From an uncultured Verrucomicrobia subdivision 3 bacterium (GTDB taxonomy: Bacteria > Verrucomicrobiota > Verrucomicrobiae > Limisphaerales > CAMLLE01): a stretch of 13,942 nucleotides of DNA. The position numbers and the translations under genes are program-made. How positions within the stretch are numbered: position 1 is the stretch's first letter; each line of letters opens with the position of its first letter. Positions 1-7,347 of this stretch are shown here, one piece after another. Below the pieces are notes generated by a model that was not told where the DNA came from, made no database searches, and saw only the letters and a list, made by a program, of their open reading frames with translations. Location of the stretch: positions 1 through 13,942 of the forward strand of contig CAMLLE010000019.1 of NCBI GenBank assembly GCA_946480555.1, in the 5' to 3' direction.

Positions 1-92
1 CCAAAATATATTTATTTCGGATTGACCAGCATGGGCGGACTATGCCGAGATGGTAGGCCGCTAGTTGTTGAGGCCGGTTAGCTTTACTCAGA

Positions 93-3000
93 ATGGCTAA
101 AACCCTGATTAGAAATAGGAACAGCTCGCGCGCGGGAAGCACTAAATACGACGCCAACCAGAAGGTTCTGTCCCAGACCTATGGCGCGCTGGCTGATCTC
201 CGCCGCGAACTCTCAGACTCGAAGTCCGCCGTCGCCGAGCGCGAGGAAATCCTGCGCAGTTTTTCCGTCTGCCCGGATTCCCAGCGCGCGTGGTTGTTGC
301 TCGAAGATTACTTCGAGAAGCTTTCGCTTTCCCGCAAGGATTTCCCCACGAACGACTGGTGGCCGCGCCTGCTCGCCGCCCAGGGCAGCAATCGTCTGGA
401 GGAACTCGCGTTTCTCTTCCTCCGCGCCCATCGTTCCCCGCCGTCGGAACTCGCGCCGCACGCCAATCTGAATCGCTTCGCTGAAGTGGAAGAAGCGGAA
501 CAGGAACAACGACTCGTGCGGGAGCTTGAAGGCTGGCTGTTCCCTCAGCGCCCGGTGCATCTCGACACGCCGCGGGCCTCGTTGCGTGTGCTCTGCAAAC
601 CGCAGGCCGATGCGGAATTCAGTTCGCGCAATCGACTCGCGGTTCAATTTCATCTCACGCGTCCGCGCACAGGCGAAAAGGTGCGTTCGCTGCAGGACAT
701 CCTGGAACTGACCACTCGCGCGGCGCACGAGCAGGAACTCTTTCCGCCGCAGGATTGGGAATTCGTCCAATGGCTCGCCGAAACACATCACAACCGCAAG
801 GACGGCGACGCCACGCTGCTGCTTTCCAACAGCGAATTGATGCACTGGCTCGCGCGCTGGGGTCACACTGGCCGTTTGACCTGCGCGAACGACCAGAAGC
901 CGCTGCTCTTCCACGGACAACTCGCCGAACTGGTGCCTCACCTGGAAAACGGCGATGGCCAGAACCTCGCTTTCACGCATCGGCTTGTGCTGCCCGACCG
1001 GCAAATCTGCGCGCTGCAGGATGTCCATTTCTTTTCCAGCCAGCCGCCGCTGGTGCTCGCAGGCAATACCTTCTACCTGTTGCGCAACGCGCCGCCGCCC
1101 TCGGTCATCGAGCTCTGGCGGTCGCGCCCATCTGTTCCAGTCCGCAAACTGAGTCACCGCCTGCTCACGCATTTGCGCCGCACGCAAGGGAGCAACGGTC
1201 TCGATTGGGAAGAACTCTGCATCGCGCATCCGGCCACGCCGCAGTTCATCTTCGAATTGCTAGATGAATCAGTCCGCCTGCGATTGCTCGCGACCAGCAA
1301 ACGGGACGACAGCGGCTGGATTTGGAACGGTCATGAGTGGCAGTTGAACGAGCCGCGCAAACGTCCCGCGGACAAGCCGGAGATTCTCGACGACCCGCGT
1401 CTCGAGCCCGCGACGCAATGGCTGCGCAAGCTCGACTGGTTCACGCCCGAACCGGGATTGTGGGTCGGCGACGCCAATGAAAACTTCCTCGGCACGCTGG
1501 CTCACGCCTGGGCCGATCGTCCGCCCGAAGCCGATTTCCTCGGCAACCCGGCTTTTCAACGTCTCTTCCTTGCTCCGCGCCAGCTGAAGCCGCGTTTGAT
1601 TGTCAAAGGCAGCGGCATCGACTGGCTCTCCGTGTCCGCTGAATGGGAACAGGAAGGGTTGAAGCTGACTCAAGCCGATCTCCAGCGTTTGGCGGTGGCA
1701 ACCAATCGCTTCGTCAAATTGCCGGATTCCGGCTGGGTGGAACTCGACACCGCCGCTGTTCAATCCGCTCATGAAGCGATGGCAGATCTCGGCATCGATG
1801 GTTTGGTGCCGATCGCGCAAAAGATCGGTCTCGAGCAGGCCGCGCATCTGGACGAAGAAGGCTTGAAGCGCTTTGCGGATTCACCGGCAGCCAAGACGCT
1901 GCGCGAGAACCTGAAGAACTTCAAAGGGGTTCCTTCCTCGGACATTCCCAAGACCGTCCAGGCCGAGCTGCGCCCGTATCAGAAGGACGGTTTTGATTTC
2001 CTTTGTCACCTCGCGCAAATCCGCCTCGGCGGCGTGCTGGCTGACGACATGGGCCTCGGCAAAACGCTGCAAACGCTCTCTTGGATGGCGTGGCTGCACG
2101 ATCGTCATAAGAAGAACCCGAAGCCCTGCCTCGTGATCTGTCCCGCATCCGTGCTGCACAACTGGCGCCGCGAAGCGGAGCGTTTCACGCCGCACATGAA
2201 GGTGCTGGTGCTGGAAAGCGGTTCCGCGCGCCACGTGTTGCGCAAACAGATTCCCCAGCACGACATCATCGTCACGAACTACGCTTTGCTCCGCCGCGAC
2301 CTGGAGGAACTGCAAAAGTTCCAGTTCCGCGCGATCATTCTCGACGAAGCGCAGTTCATCAAGAACCCCGGCGCGCAGGTCACGCAATCGGTCAAGCAGC
2401 TCAAATCCGAGCATCGTCTCGCACTCACCGGCACGCCGCTTGAAAACCGCCTGCTCGATCTCTGGAGCATCGTGGATTTCGTCCAGCCCACTTACCTGAA
2501 CACGCAGGAGCATTTCCTCGAGACCTACGAACCGCGCGGCGTGGAGAACGCCGATTCCGCCCAGCGCATCGCGCGACGCCGATTGTCCGCCAAGTTGCGT
2601 CCGCTGCTGTTGCGCCGTTTGAAGAAGCACGTTGCAAAAGATCTGCCGGACCGCATCGAACAGCGTCGCGATTGCGAACTGGGAGAAGAGCAACGGAAGC
2701 TTTACCTCGCCGAATTGCGCCGCAGCCGCGATCAGGTCATGCAGGCCGTCGCCGAAAAAGGCATCAACAAGAGCAAGATGCACGTGCTGGCCGCGCTCAC
2801 CCGGCTGCGCCAGATCTGCTGCCATCCGAAACTCGTGGGCAACGATTCGCTCTCCGGGAAAACGGAAACGTTGTTCGAGTTGCTGGATTCGTTGATGGAG
2901 CAAGGCCAGAAAGTTTTGGTCTTCAGCCAGTTTGTGCAGATGCTCGAGTTGCTCGCCGGCGAATGCCGCGCACGCAACATCAGCACGCACATCCTCACCG

Positions 3001-3362
3001 GCCAGACCAAGGACCGGCAGGAAGTGGTTTCGGCATTCCAAAACGATCCGAACCCCGCGGTGTTCCTCCTCAGCCTCCGGGCCGCTGGCACGGGCTTGAA
3101 CCTGACCACCGCCAGTTACGTGGTGCTTTACGATCCGTGGTGGAACCCAGCCGTTGAAGCGCAGGCCATCGATCGCTCGCATCGCATCGGCCAGACACAG
3201 ACCGTGAATGCGTATCGGCTCATTTCGCCCGGAACGGTGGAAGAAAAAATCTGGGAGCTGCAACAGAGCAAGGCACAGACAATTGCCGATGTGCTCGGCG
3301 AAGAAGGTTTCGCTCGCAGCCTGTCGCAGACCGATCTGGAATACCTCTTCTCAGAGGATTGA
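93..3362 (+). CDS. SNF2-family DEAD/DEAH-box ATPase (helicase-like, chromatin-remodeller type)
   Basis: This is a 1089-residue cytoplasmic DNA translocase of the SNF2/Rad54 group, which uses ATP to move along double-stranded DNA and displace bound proteins. The motor fills residues from about 620 to the end. Visible motifs are LRPYQ (626-630, Q motif), DDMGLGKT (651-658, Walker A with K657), LDEAQ (750-754, Walker B, DEAQ form), LTGTPLENRL (from 778, motif III), VFSQF (motif IV), an LRAAGTGLNL block (about 995-1005) with DPWWNP after it (motif V), and SHRIGQ (ending at Q1034, motif VI). All catalytic positions look intact, so it should be active. The first 600 or so residues carry no motif I recognise. 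In particular there is no CxC...CxH SWIM zinc finger, which many bacterial members have. No Shine-Dalgarno precedes the ATG; I chose it because the frame is open and no better start is near. The gene has no operon partner in view. Family certain, cellular target unknown. Confidence 0.93.
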   Translation: MAKTLIRNRNSSRAGSTKYDANQKVLSQTYGALADLRRELSDSKSAVAEREEILRSFSVCPDSQRAWLLLEDYFEKLSLSRKDFPTNDWWPRLLAAQGSNRLEELAFLFLRAHRSPPSELAPHANLNRFAEVEEAEQEQRLVRELEGWLFPQRPVHLDTPRASLRVLCKPQADAEFSSRNRLAVQFHLTRPRTGEKVRSLQDILELTTRAAHEQELFPPQDWEFVQWLAETHHNRKDGDATLLLSNSELMHWLARWGHTGRLTCANDQKPLLFHGQLAELVPHLENGDGQNLAFTHRLVLPDRQICALQDVHFFSSQPPLVLAGNTFYLLRNAPPPSVIELWRSRPSVPVRKLSHRLLTHLRRTQGSNGLDWEELCIAHPATPQFIFELLDESVRLRLLATSKRDDSGWIWNGHEWQLNEPRKRPADKPEILDDPRLEPATQWLRKLDWFTPEPGLWVGDANENFLGTLAHAWADRPPEADFLGNPAFQRLFLAPRQLKPRLIVKGSGIDWLSVSAEWEQEGLKLTQADLQRLAVATNRFVKLPDSGWVELDTAAVQSAHEAMADLGIDGLVPIAQKIGLEQAAHLDEEGLKRFADSPAAKTLRENLKNFKGVPSSDIPKTVQAELRPYQKDGFDFLCHLAQIRLGGVLADDMGLGKTLQTLSWMAWLHDRHKKNPKPCLVICPASVLHNWRREAERFTPHMKVLVLESGSARHVLRKQIPQHDIIVTNYALLRRDLEELQKFQFRAIILDEAQFIKNPGAQVTQSVKQLKSEHRLALTGTPLENRLLDLWSIVDFVQPTYLNTQEHFLETYEPRGVENADSAQRIARRRLSAKLRPLLLRRLKKHVAKDLPDRIEQRRDCELGEEQRKLYLAELRRSRDQVMQAVAEKGINKSKMHVLAALTRLRQICCHPKLVGNDSLSGKTETLFELLDSLMEQGQKVLVFSQFVQMLELLAGECRARNISTHILTGQTKDRQEVVSAFQNDPNPAVFLLSLRAAGTGLNLTTASYVVLYDPWWNPAVEAQAIDRSHRIGQTQTVNAYRLISPGTVEEKIWELQQSKAQTIADVLGEEGFARSLSQTDLEYLFSED

Positions 3363-3787
3363 TTGTCGCAGTGGAGGACTGCCCAAGTCCTTCCGCCCTT
3401 TGCGTCTCTCTGCAGCAATCGCATTTTAACCGGCGCGCGGCGTTCACGCCGCTTCAATGCTCCTGCAGATTGGGCGTTTTGATGCCGAAGCGGCAATGAA
3501 TGCCGCGCTCCACGGAGTAAAATGAGAATTGCTGGTCTCTCTGACTTTGCGCGCGTGCGTTGAAGCCGCACGGTCCGGTCTTTGCCCACCGGTGGTCAGC
3601 CCATTGGGGGCCGCTCCTGAATCTGCGAAAAGTCAGGCGACGTTATGCAGGGCATCCCACCAGCAGCAGGCGCGGGCTTTTCGAAAGCCGTGCTTCCGGT
3701 CTTCGACATTGAAGCCCGTACACAACTCGAAGCATTCGTTTGCCACTGGAGAGAAGTTGCCGGCGAATCCAGCCTGGTTCATCGGGC
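3363..3787. other. Non-coding region between the SNF2 gene and the deacetylase gene
   Basis: I see no convincing gene here. The stretch holds the paired hairpins at 3437-3506 (listed separately), a perfect 10-bp palindrome CCACCGGTGG at 3586-3595, and a 15-bp hairpin GGCTTT-TCG-AAAGCC at 3675-3689 in the leader of the deacetylase gene. No clear -35/-10 pair stands out. Short open frames are present but have no start signal or recognisable product. Confidence 0.6.
3437..3506. repeat. Pair of matching hairpins forming a REP-like palindromic element
   Basis: Two short hairpins lie 37 bases apart. The first is GCGGCG-TTCA-CGCCGC (3437-3452) and the second is GCGGCA-ATGAA-TGCCGC (3490-3506). The top base pair changes from G-C in the first to A-T in the second, so pairing is kept despite the change. 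The flanks also mirror each other: GCGCGGCGTTCA at 3435-3446 pairs imperfectly with the region ending near 3508, and GCTTC after the first hairpin pairs with GAAGC before the second. The whole therefore forms one larger cruciform-like structure. It lies 75 bases after the SNF2 stop codon, where a REP-type element or a factor-independent 3' structure would sit. There is no T-run after it, so a standard terminator is less likely. Confidence 0.6.
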
Positions 3788-3795
3788 AAAGGAGG
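3788..3795 (+). promoter_or_regulatory. Strong Shine-Dalgarno sequence of the deacetylase gene
   Basis: AAAGGAGG ends four bases before the ATG at 3800. It decides the start over an upstream in-frame ATG at 3740, which has no such signal. It is the only strong ribosome binding site I can find in the window. Confidence 0.8.
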
Positions 3796-3799
3796 CGTG

Positions 3800-4663
3800 A
3801 TGAAACCGCACTGGGTCACCGCTCTCTTCAAAAGCTCCGCTCCACCGAAGCTCGTGATTGTGGTGGCGCATCCTGACGATGAAGTGATTGGCTGCGGCGG
3901 GCAGCTGCGCCGGTGGCGCGACGCGCATCTGATCCACATCACGGATGGTTCGCCGCGGAACCCCACCGATGCGGCGGCTGCAGGATTCCCCAGCCGCAAG
4001 GATTACACGGCGTCACGGCGTCAAGAGACGCTGCAAATGGCGAAACTTTCCGGGATTTCGGTGTCGCACATTCATTCGCTGCACCTGTCCGACCACGAGA
4101 CCGTGTTGCACCTGGTGGAGATCACCGAAGCGCTGGTTCAACGTTTCGTGGAGCTGCAACCGGAGTTCGTTGTCACCCACCCGTACGAAGGGGGCCATCC
4201 GGACCACGATTCCGCGGCGCTGGCGGTGCATCTGGCGCGGAGAATTCTGCTCAAGGTTCAGCACCACGCGCCGATGATTGTTGAGGCGGCGAGCTACTTT
4301 AACCGCGCGGGGATAATGGCAACCGGCGAGTTCCTTCCCCGCGCGCGCTCCGAAATCCACACCGCCCCGCTCACCCTGGAGCAACGCGACTTCAAGCGGC
4401 AGCTCTTCGATTGCTACCGCACGCAGCAGCATGTGCTGCAATATTTCCCCATCACGCTGGAACGATTTCGTCAGGCACCGGAATACGATTTCGCCGCGCC
4501 GCCGCATCCCGGGAAGCTTTATTATGAATTGTTCCAGTGGGGTACCACGGGCGAGCGCTGGCGCAAGCTGGCGAGTGCGGCGTGGCGCCGGCTCTGTCCC
4601 GGGGCGGAAGCTGCTGCGCCCCTCCAACCACCTCATCCCGTGAGTCGCCAGGAGCCTGTCTGA
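3800..4663 (+). CDS. PIG-L/LmbE-family zinc-dependent N-deacetylase
   Basis: This 287-residue protein belongs to the PIG-L/LmbE superfamily. Family members remove acetyl groups from N-acetylglucosamine-linked substrates (for example GlcNAc-PI, MshB and BshB substrates) using one zinc ion. The signature AHPDDE occupies residues 23-28, with H24 and D27 as expected zinc ligands and D26 as the likely catalytic base. The third ligand fits the second conserved block, HPYEGGHPDHD (127-137), probably H136. The glycine-rich CGG follows at 32-34. No signal peptide or membrane segment is visible, so it is likely cytoplasmic. The start is set by the strong Shine-Dalgarno at 3788-3795. The stop codon (4661-4663) lies inside the left inverted repeat of the 4653-4923 element, so the last residues (EPV) are encoded by repeat DNA and the natural C-terminus may have been altered. 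The substrate cannot be told from sequence; the neighbouring sugar nucleotidyltransferase hints at glycan work but is separated by 600 bases of repeats. Confidence 0.88.
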   Translation: MKPHWVTALFKSSAPPKLVIVVAHPDDEVIGCGGQLRRWRDAHLIHITDGSPRNPTDAAAAGFPSRKDYTASRRQETLQMAKLSGISVSHIHSLHLSDHETVLHLVEITEALVQRFVELQPEFVVTHPYEGGHPDHDSAALAVHLARRILLKVQHHAPMIVEAASYFNRAGIMATGEFLPRARSEIHTAPLTLEQRDFKRQLFDCYRTQQHVLQYFPITLERFRQAPEYDFAAPPHPGKLYYELFQWGTTGERWRKLASAAWRRLCPGAEAAAPLQPPHPVSRQEPV

Positions 4664-4923
4664 AAATGCAGGCTCTGAAAATGCGGCGTGTCGCCGTTCG
4701 CCGATGGCTCCTTCGCTCGCATCGGAATCCGCCTGCTGGAAATGTTGCGCTCCAGAACAGGCGCTCCGTTGCTATAGCGTTTCCCCAAATTCATTTCCGG
4801 ATCATCTCACCGCGGAGGCGCAGAGTCGCGGAGGAAGCCCTATTTTGATTGCTCCGCGTCTCCGCGTCTCCGCGGTTGTCGGAAATTTCTTCTGGTAACC
4901 GCTCTAGAATTTTCCGACAGGCT
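4653..4923. repeat. Compound repeat segment bounded by 15-bp inverted repeats
   Basis: AGCCTGTCTGAAAAT at 4653-4667 is mirrored by ATTTTCCGACAGGCT at 4909-4923, with 14 of 15 positions pairing. The 271-bp segment between their outer ends holds a direct repeat of TCTGAAAATGC (4659-4669 and 4674-4684), a smaller inverted repeat around 4700-4724, and the first copy of the 136-bp palindrome directly against the right end. No transposase is present, so if mobile it would be a non-autonomous, MITE-like element. The left inverted repeat overlaps the 3' end of the deacetylase gene. No target-site duplication is clear. Confidence 0.55.
4773..4908 (+). repeat. 136-bp imperfect palindromic repeat, copy 1
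   Basis: The unit runs from TATAGCG to TCTAGA and is repeated at 6037-6172 with 132 of 136 bases identical, in the same orientation. It is itself an inverted repeat. ACCGCGGAGGCGCAGAG (from 4809) opens a 25-base arm that pairs with CTCCGCG...CTCCGCGGT (4852-4876) across an 18-base loop. The ends are also loosely complementary: TATAGCGTTT against TAGAGCGGTT read from the other end. Such a unit would fold into a long hairpin as RNA. Confidence 0.85.
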
Positions 4924-5263
4924 TTAACCTGCTCGATTCATCCTGCTTTTTCCGATTCATACCAGGCTCAGCGGTGAATTCGCTGCCCTGGGTTTCGCTC
5001 TCCCGTTCGGTGGCGCTGCGATCGGCGGGCGGTTGGTCGCGAAGTTCCCGGCTCAGGCTGGTTCGGGAGTTCTCCTCATGATCCTGATTTCGCGCATGGC
5101 CGGCATGTCGCGCGCGGCGCTGCGGGCGCGCTCTGGCGTTGGTATCTGATCGCGGCTTCATGCCGCAACATCCCGCCGCCGGGCGGGATTGAACATGGAG
5201 GCAAAACCCGACCGCCTGACAATTTTCTTTTTCGCATCGTGGCGTCCGTGTTCATTGTGCGCG
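4924..5263. other. Non-coding region upstream of the nucleotidyltransferase gene
   Basis: No supported gene. Both strands are open for 70-85 codons (minus 4904-5161, plus 4928-5146), but neither has a start signal, a recognisable domain or normal protein composition. The region ends in a GC-rich hairpin at 5170-5189. I see no clear promoter. The stretch could be decayed coding DNA or spacer left by repeat insertion. Confidence 0.5.
5170..5189 (+). promoter_or_regulatory. GC-rich hairpin in the leader of the nucleotidyltransferase gene
   Basis: ATCCCGCC (5170-5177) pairs perfectly with GGCGGGAT (5182-5189) across a GCCG loop. It lies 74 bases before the chosen start codon and no T-run follows. 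A leader structure or a short REP-like palindrome is more likely than a terminator. Confidence 0.4.
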
Positions 5264-6007
5264 ATGAAAGCTGTCATTCTGGCCGCCGGCAAAGGCACAC
5301 GTATGAAGGAACTCACGCAGGACGTTCCCAAACCCATGCTCAAGGTGCAGGGCAAACCCATTCTCGAACACATCCTGGAAGGCATCATCAACACGGGCAT
5401 TCACGAGATTTTCATCGTGACCGGCTGGCAGGCGGACGTGATCGAGAGCTATTTTGGCGACGGGTCCAAATGGAATGCGCGGATTGCGTATGGCCGGCAA
5501 ATGGTCCAGGACGGCACGGGCAAAGCACCGGAACTGGCGAAGAATTTCATTGGCGTCTCACCGTTCCTCCTCACTTACGGCGATATCCTGGTGAAGCCGG
5601 AAACCTACGCGCAGATGGTGCATCGGTTCTCCGAAGATTACTTTTCTGGATTGATCACCGTGACGCGCGGGCAGGATGTCACGAAAGGCGGACTGAACTT
5701 CTTCGATGAAAAATTCCGTTTGAAGCGCATTGTCGAAAAACCGAGCGCAGAACAGGTCGAAACATTGCGGCGCGAAGGCTGGCTCAAGCCCGGCGATCCG
5801 GTGTGGTACAACGCCGGCATCTACATCTTCAAACCTTCCCTGTTCGAACAAACGGCGAAACTTCAAAAATCTCCGCGCGGTGAATACGAGCTGACCGATG
5901 CCATCAACGGCCTGCTGGCGACGCATCACGCGATCGCGGGTCTGGAAATTCAAGGGCGTTGGGTGGATGTGCGCGATCCGGAAGTGCTGGCGAGTTTGCA
6001 GGCTTGA
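5264..6007 (+). CDS. Sugar-1-phosphate nucleotidyltransferase (NTP_transferase fold)
   Basis: This 247-residue enzyme has the Rossmann-like NTP_transferase fold of RmlA/GlmU/HddC-type proteins, which join a sugar 1-phosphate to an NTP to give an NDP-sugar plus pyrophosphate. The start MKAVILAAGKGTRM (1-14) is the nucleotide-binding loop, with K23 in VPKPML (21-26). QDGTGKAPELA (82-92) recognises the base and sugar, and YGD (105-107) gives the first metal-binding Asp. VEKP (157-160) and YNAGIYIF (182-189) bind the sugar, and WVDVRDPE (233-240) holds the likely second metal Asp (D235 or D238). The length matches a catalytic domain alone, with no left-handed beta-helix acyltransferase as in GlmU. 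Which sugar and which NTP cannot be read from sequence. I chose the ATG at 5264 because the signature begins there; an in-frame ATG at 5189 would add 25 unrelated residues. It has no Shine-Dalgarno. The gene sits between two direct repeat copies. Confidence 0.88.
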   Translation: MKAVILAAGKGTRMKELTQDVPKPMLKVQGKPILEHILEGIINTGIHEIFIVTGWQADVIESYFGDGSKWNARIAYGRQMVQDGTGKAPELAKNFIGVSPFLLTYGDILVKPETYAQMVHRFSEDYFSGLITVTRGQDVTKGGLNFFDEKFRLKRIVEKPSAEQVETLRREGWLKPGDPVWYNAGIYIFKPSLFEQTAKLQKSPRGEYELTDAINGLLATHHAIAGLEIQGRWVDVRDPEVLASLQA

Positions 6008-6036
6008 TCCGGGGCAACATCAACCCTGCCGTGGTT

Positions 6037-6172
6037 TATAGCGTTTCTCCAAATTCATTTCCGGATCATCTCACCGCGGAGGCGCAGAGGCGCGGAGGAA
6101 GCTCTATTTTGATTGCTCCGCGTCTCCGCGTCTCCGCGGTTGTCGGGAATTTCTTCTGGTAACCGCTCTAGA
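6037..6172 (+). repeat. 136-bp imperfect palindromic repeat, copy 2
   Basis: This is the second copy of the unit at 4773-4908, exactly 1264 bases downstream, differing at four positions. The core arms are 6073-6097 and 6116-6140 around an 18-base loop. Both boundaries are sharp, since the similarity stops at TATAGCG on the left and TCTAGA on the right. The outer 15-bp inverted repeats seen around copy 1 are missing here, so the 136-bp unit is the basic element. It starts 30 bases after the nucleotidyltransferase stop codon. Its last five bases contain the stop codon of the converging LacI-type gene, so it fills almost the whole space between two convergent genes, where a bidirectional terminator would sit. 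Confidence 0.85.
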
Positions 6173-7214
6173 CTGCTTTTGGCGGAAGCGTTGAGCCATC
6201 GACCCATCGGCCGGGCACGAGCACTTCACGCGGGAATTCCGGAACGCCCCGTTGGTTGTGGTGCAGCAGGGAAATCAACAACTGCACCGCGGCGGCGCCG
6301 ATCTCTTCCGAGTTCTGGTAGATGCCGGCATCCGCGTTTCCATCGAGCACGCTGAGTGTCGCCACTCCCAGATCTTGCGGCACGCGAAATCCCGCTTCGC
6401 GCAGCATGTTTGGAATTTCCGGAATGTCGGTCAGCACGGCGTCGGCGTTGATTTGCTTCAAACCGGTGCTGAGTTGCCGCCGTGTTTCTTCGGGGTCGCC
6501 TTCGTCCAGAATCAGCGGCTGAATGCGGAGTTGTTTGCTGAGGCGCAATTGTGCGTAAAGGTAGCCGGCCGAAAAGCGCACCAGCCGCGTGCCCTGCCGC
6601 CGCCACATCACCATCGCAATCCGGCGATACCCTTTCGCCCACATGTTCTCGAATGCGAGCACGCCATTGCTCACCTGGTCGCTGCTCACGAGATGAGACT
6701 CGGGCTGTTGCAGCGAATAACCGAATCGCACGACGCTGAACTCATTCCAATCGAGGCGGCTCCAATCAGGCGTCGTGTTGGACCAGCTCGGCGTGAGCAG
6801 CAAACCCTGAATGCCGCGGGCGCGGAGGATTTCGTGCAGTCGATTGGGTGGCAGTTCGGCCGGGCAATTGAATTCATCGAGACGATAACCGCTTCGGCGG
6901 GCTTCCTCTGCGGCGCCCTTCCAATAGAGATCGAATTCCTTGAACGTTCGCAGCTTCGATGGCGTGGGCCAGCAGTTTACCCAGGCGAGCGCCGCAGTGA
7001 TGGGACGTTCGCTGTTGCTGCGGCGGTAAAGTGACAAAGCGGCGAGCATCGGGTCTGGCGTGTAACCCATCTCCTCCGCCACCTCCCGGATGCGGGCGCG
7101 CAGTGATTCTGATATGCGCGGATCGTCTTTCAGAGCACGCGAAACGGTGGTGTGGCTGATCTCGAGCCGGTCGGCGATTTGCCGCATCGTCACCCGCGGT
7201 CCAGGAGGCTTCAT
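6168..7214 (-). CDS. LacI-family transcriptional regulator
   Basis: This 348-residue regulator has an N-terminal helix-turn-helix (about residues 9-30, TMRQIADRLEISHTTVSRAL) followed by a periplasmic-binding-protein-like ligand domain that fills the rest. Such proteins usually bind a palindromic operator and are released or stabilised by a sugar. The hinge reads GYTPDPMLAALSLYRR instead of the usual Y-x-P-N-x-x-A-R-x-L pattern, so DNA minor-groove contacts may differ. I recall this variant from Verrucomicrobiota regulators, unverified. The gene has no Shine-Dalgarno. It is divergent from the zinc-ribbon gene, 133 bases away, and converges on the nucleotidyltransferase gene. The TAG stop (6168-6170) lies within the end of repeat copy 2, so the last residue and stop come from repeat DNA. 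The target genes are not evident; the pectin genes 5 kb away are a possibility only. Confidence 0.92.
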   Translation of the reverse strand: MKPPGPRVTMRQIADRLEISHTTVSRALKDDPRISESLRARIREVAEEMGYTPDPMLAALSLYRRSNSERPITAALAWVNCWPTPSKLRTFKEFDLYWKGAAEEARRSGYRLDEFNCPAELPPNRLHEILRARGIQGLLLTPSWSNTTPDWSRLDWNEFSVVRFGYSLQQPESHLVSSDQVSNGVLAFENMWAKGYRRIAMVMWRRQGTRLVRFSAGYLYAQLRLSKQLRIQPLILDEGDPEETRRQLSTGLKQINADAVLTDIPEIPNMLREAGFRVPQDLGVATLSVLDGNADAGIYQNSEEIGAAAVQLLISLLHHNQRGVPEFPREVLVPGRWVDGSTLPPKAV

Positions 7215-7347
7215 GCGTGTTGAGCGTAAGCGTCGGCGCGCGCCATTGCAATCGGGGGCAACGGCGTTGCAGCCGCCAGGGCCGGTTCCTGCATCAGTCA
7301 GGCATTGCCATTTGTGCTCCCGCGCTCTTGAATGTCGCGACTTGGTT
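7215..7347. promoter_or_regulatory. Divergent promoter region of the LacI-type and zinc-ribbon genes
   Basis: The 133-bp gap between two divergent starts must hold at least the regulator's promoter. A short palindrome GCAAC-GGC-GTTGC at 7258-7270 is the only symmetric site I see and could be an autoregulatory operator, but it is short and not a textbook LacI-type site. No clear -10/-35 boxes stand out. Confidence 0.3.

Noticed and set aside
22..50. TTGACC near the left edge as a -35 box for the SNF2 gene
   Set aside because: No -10 hexamer lies at 16-18 bases; the first 92 bases show nothing else I can support.
1881..3263. 460-codon open frame on the minus strand inside the SNF2 gene
   Set aside because: It is antisense to intact helicase motifs, its protein is Arg/His-rich without any domain, and long antisense frames are common in GC-rich genes.
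4704..4898. Short plus-strand peptide ending SAVVGNFFW, also encoded at 5959-6162
   Set aside because: The shared peptide is simply the translation of the 136-bp palindromic repeat; neither copy has an independent start signal.
4928..5146. 73-codon plus-strand open stretch with a hydrophobic-looking translation
   Set aside because: The first ATG comes only at 5078, leaving 23 residues; no family resemblance. It might be decayed coding DNA but I cannot support it.
4904..5161. 85-codon minus-strand open frame ending in the repeat
   Set aside because: Very charged, low-complexity product with no Shine-Dalgarno or domain, and its stop codon is provided by the repeat end.
7213..7347. N-terminal extension of the zinc-ribbon protein from the ATG at 7213
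   Set aside because: It would overlap the start codon of the divergent regulator and add an Arg/Pro-rich tail. The CPAC motif directly after the ATG at 7348 fits the family better.
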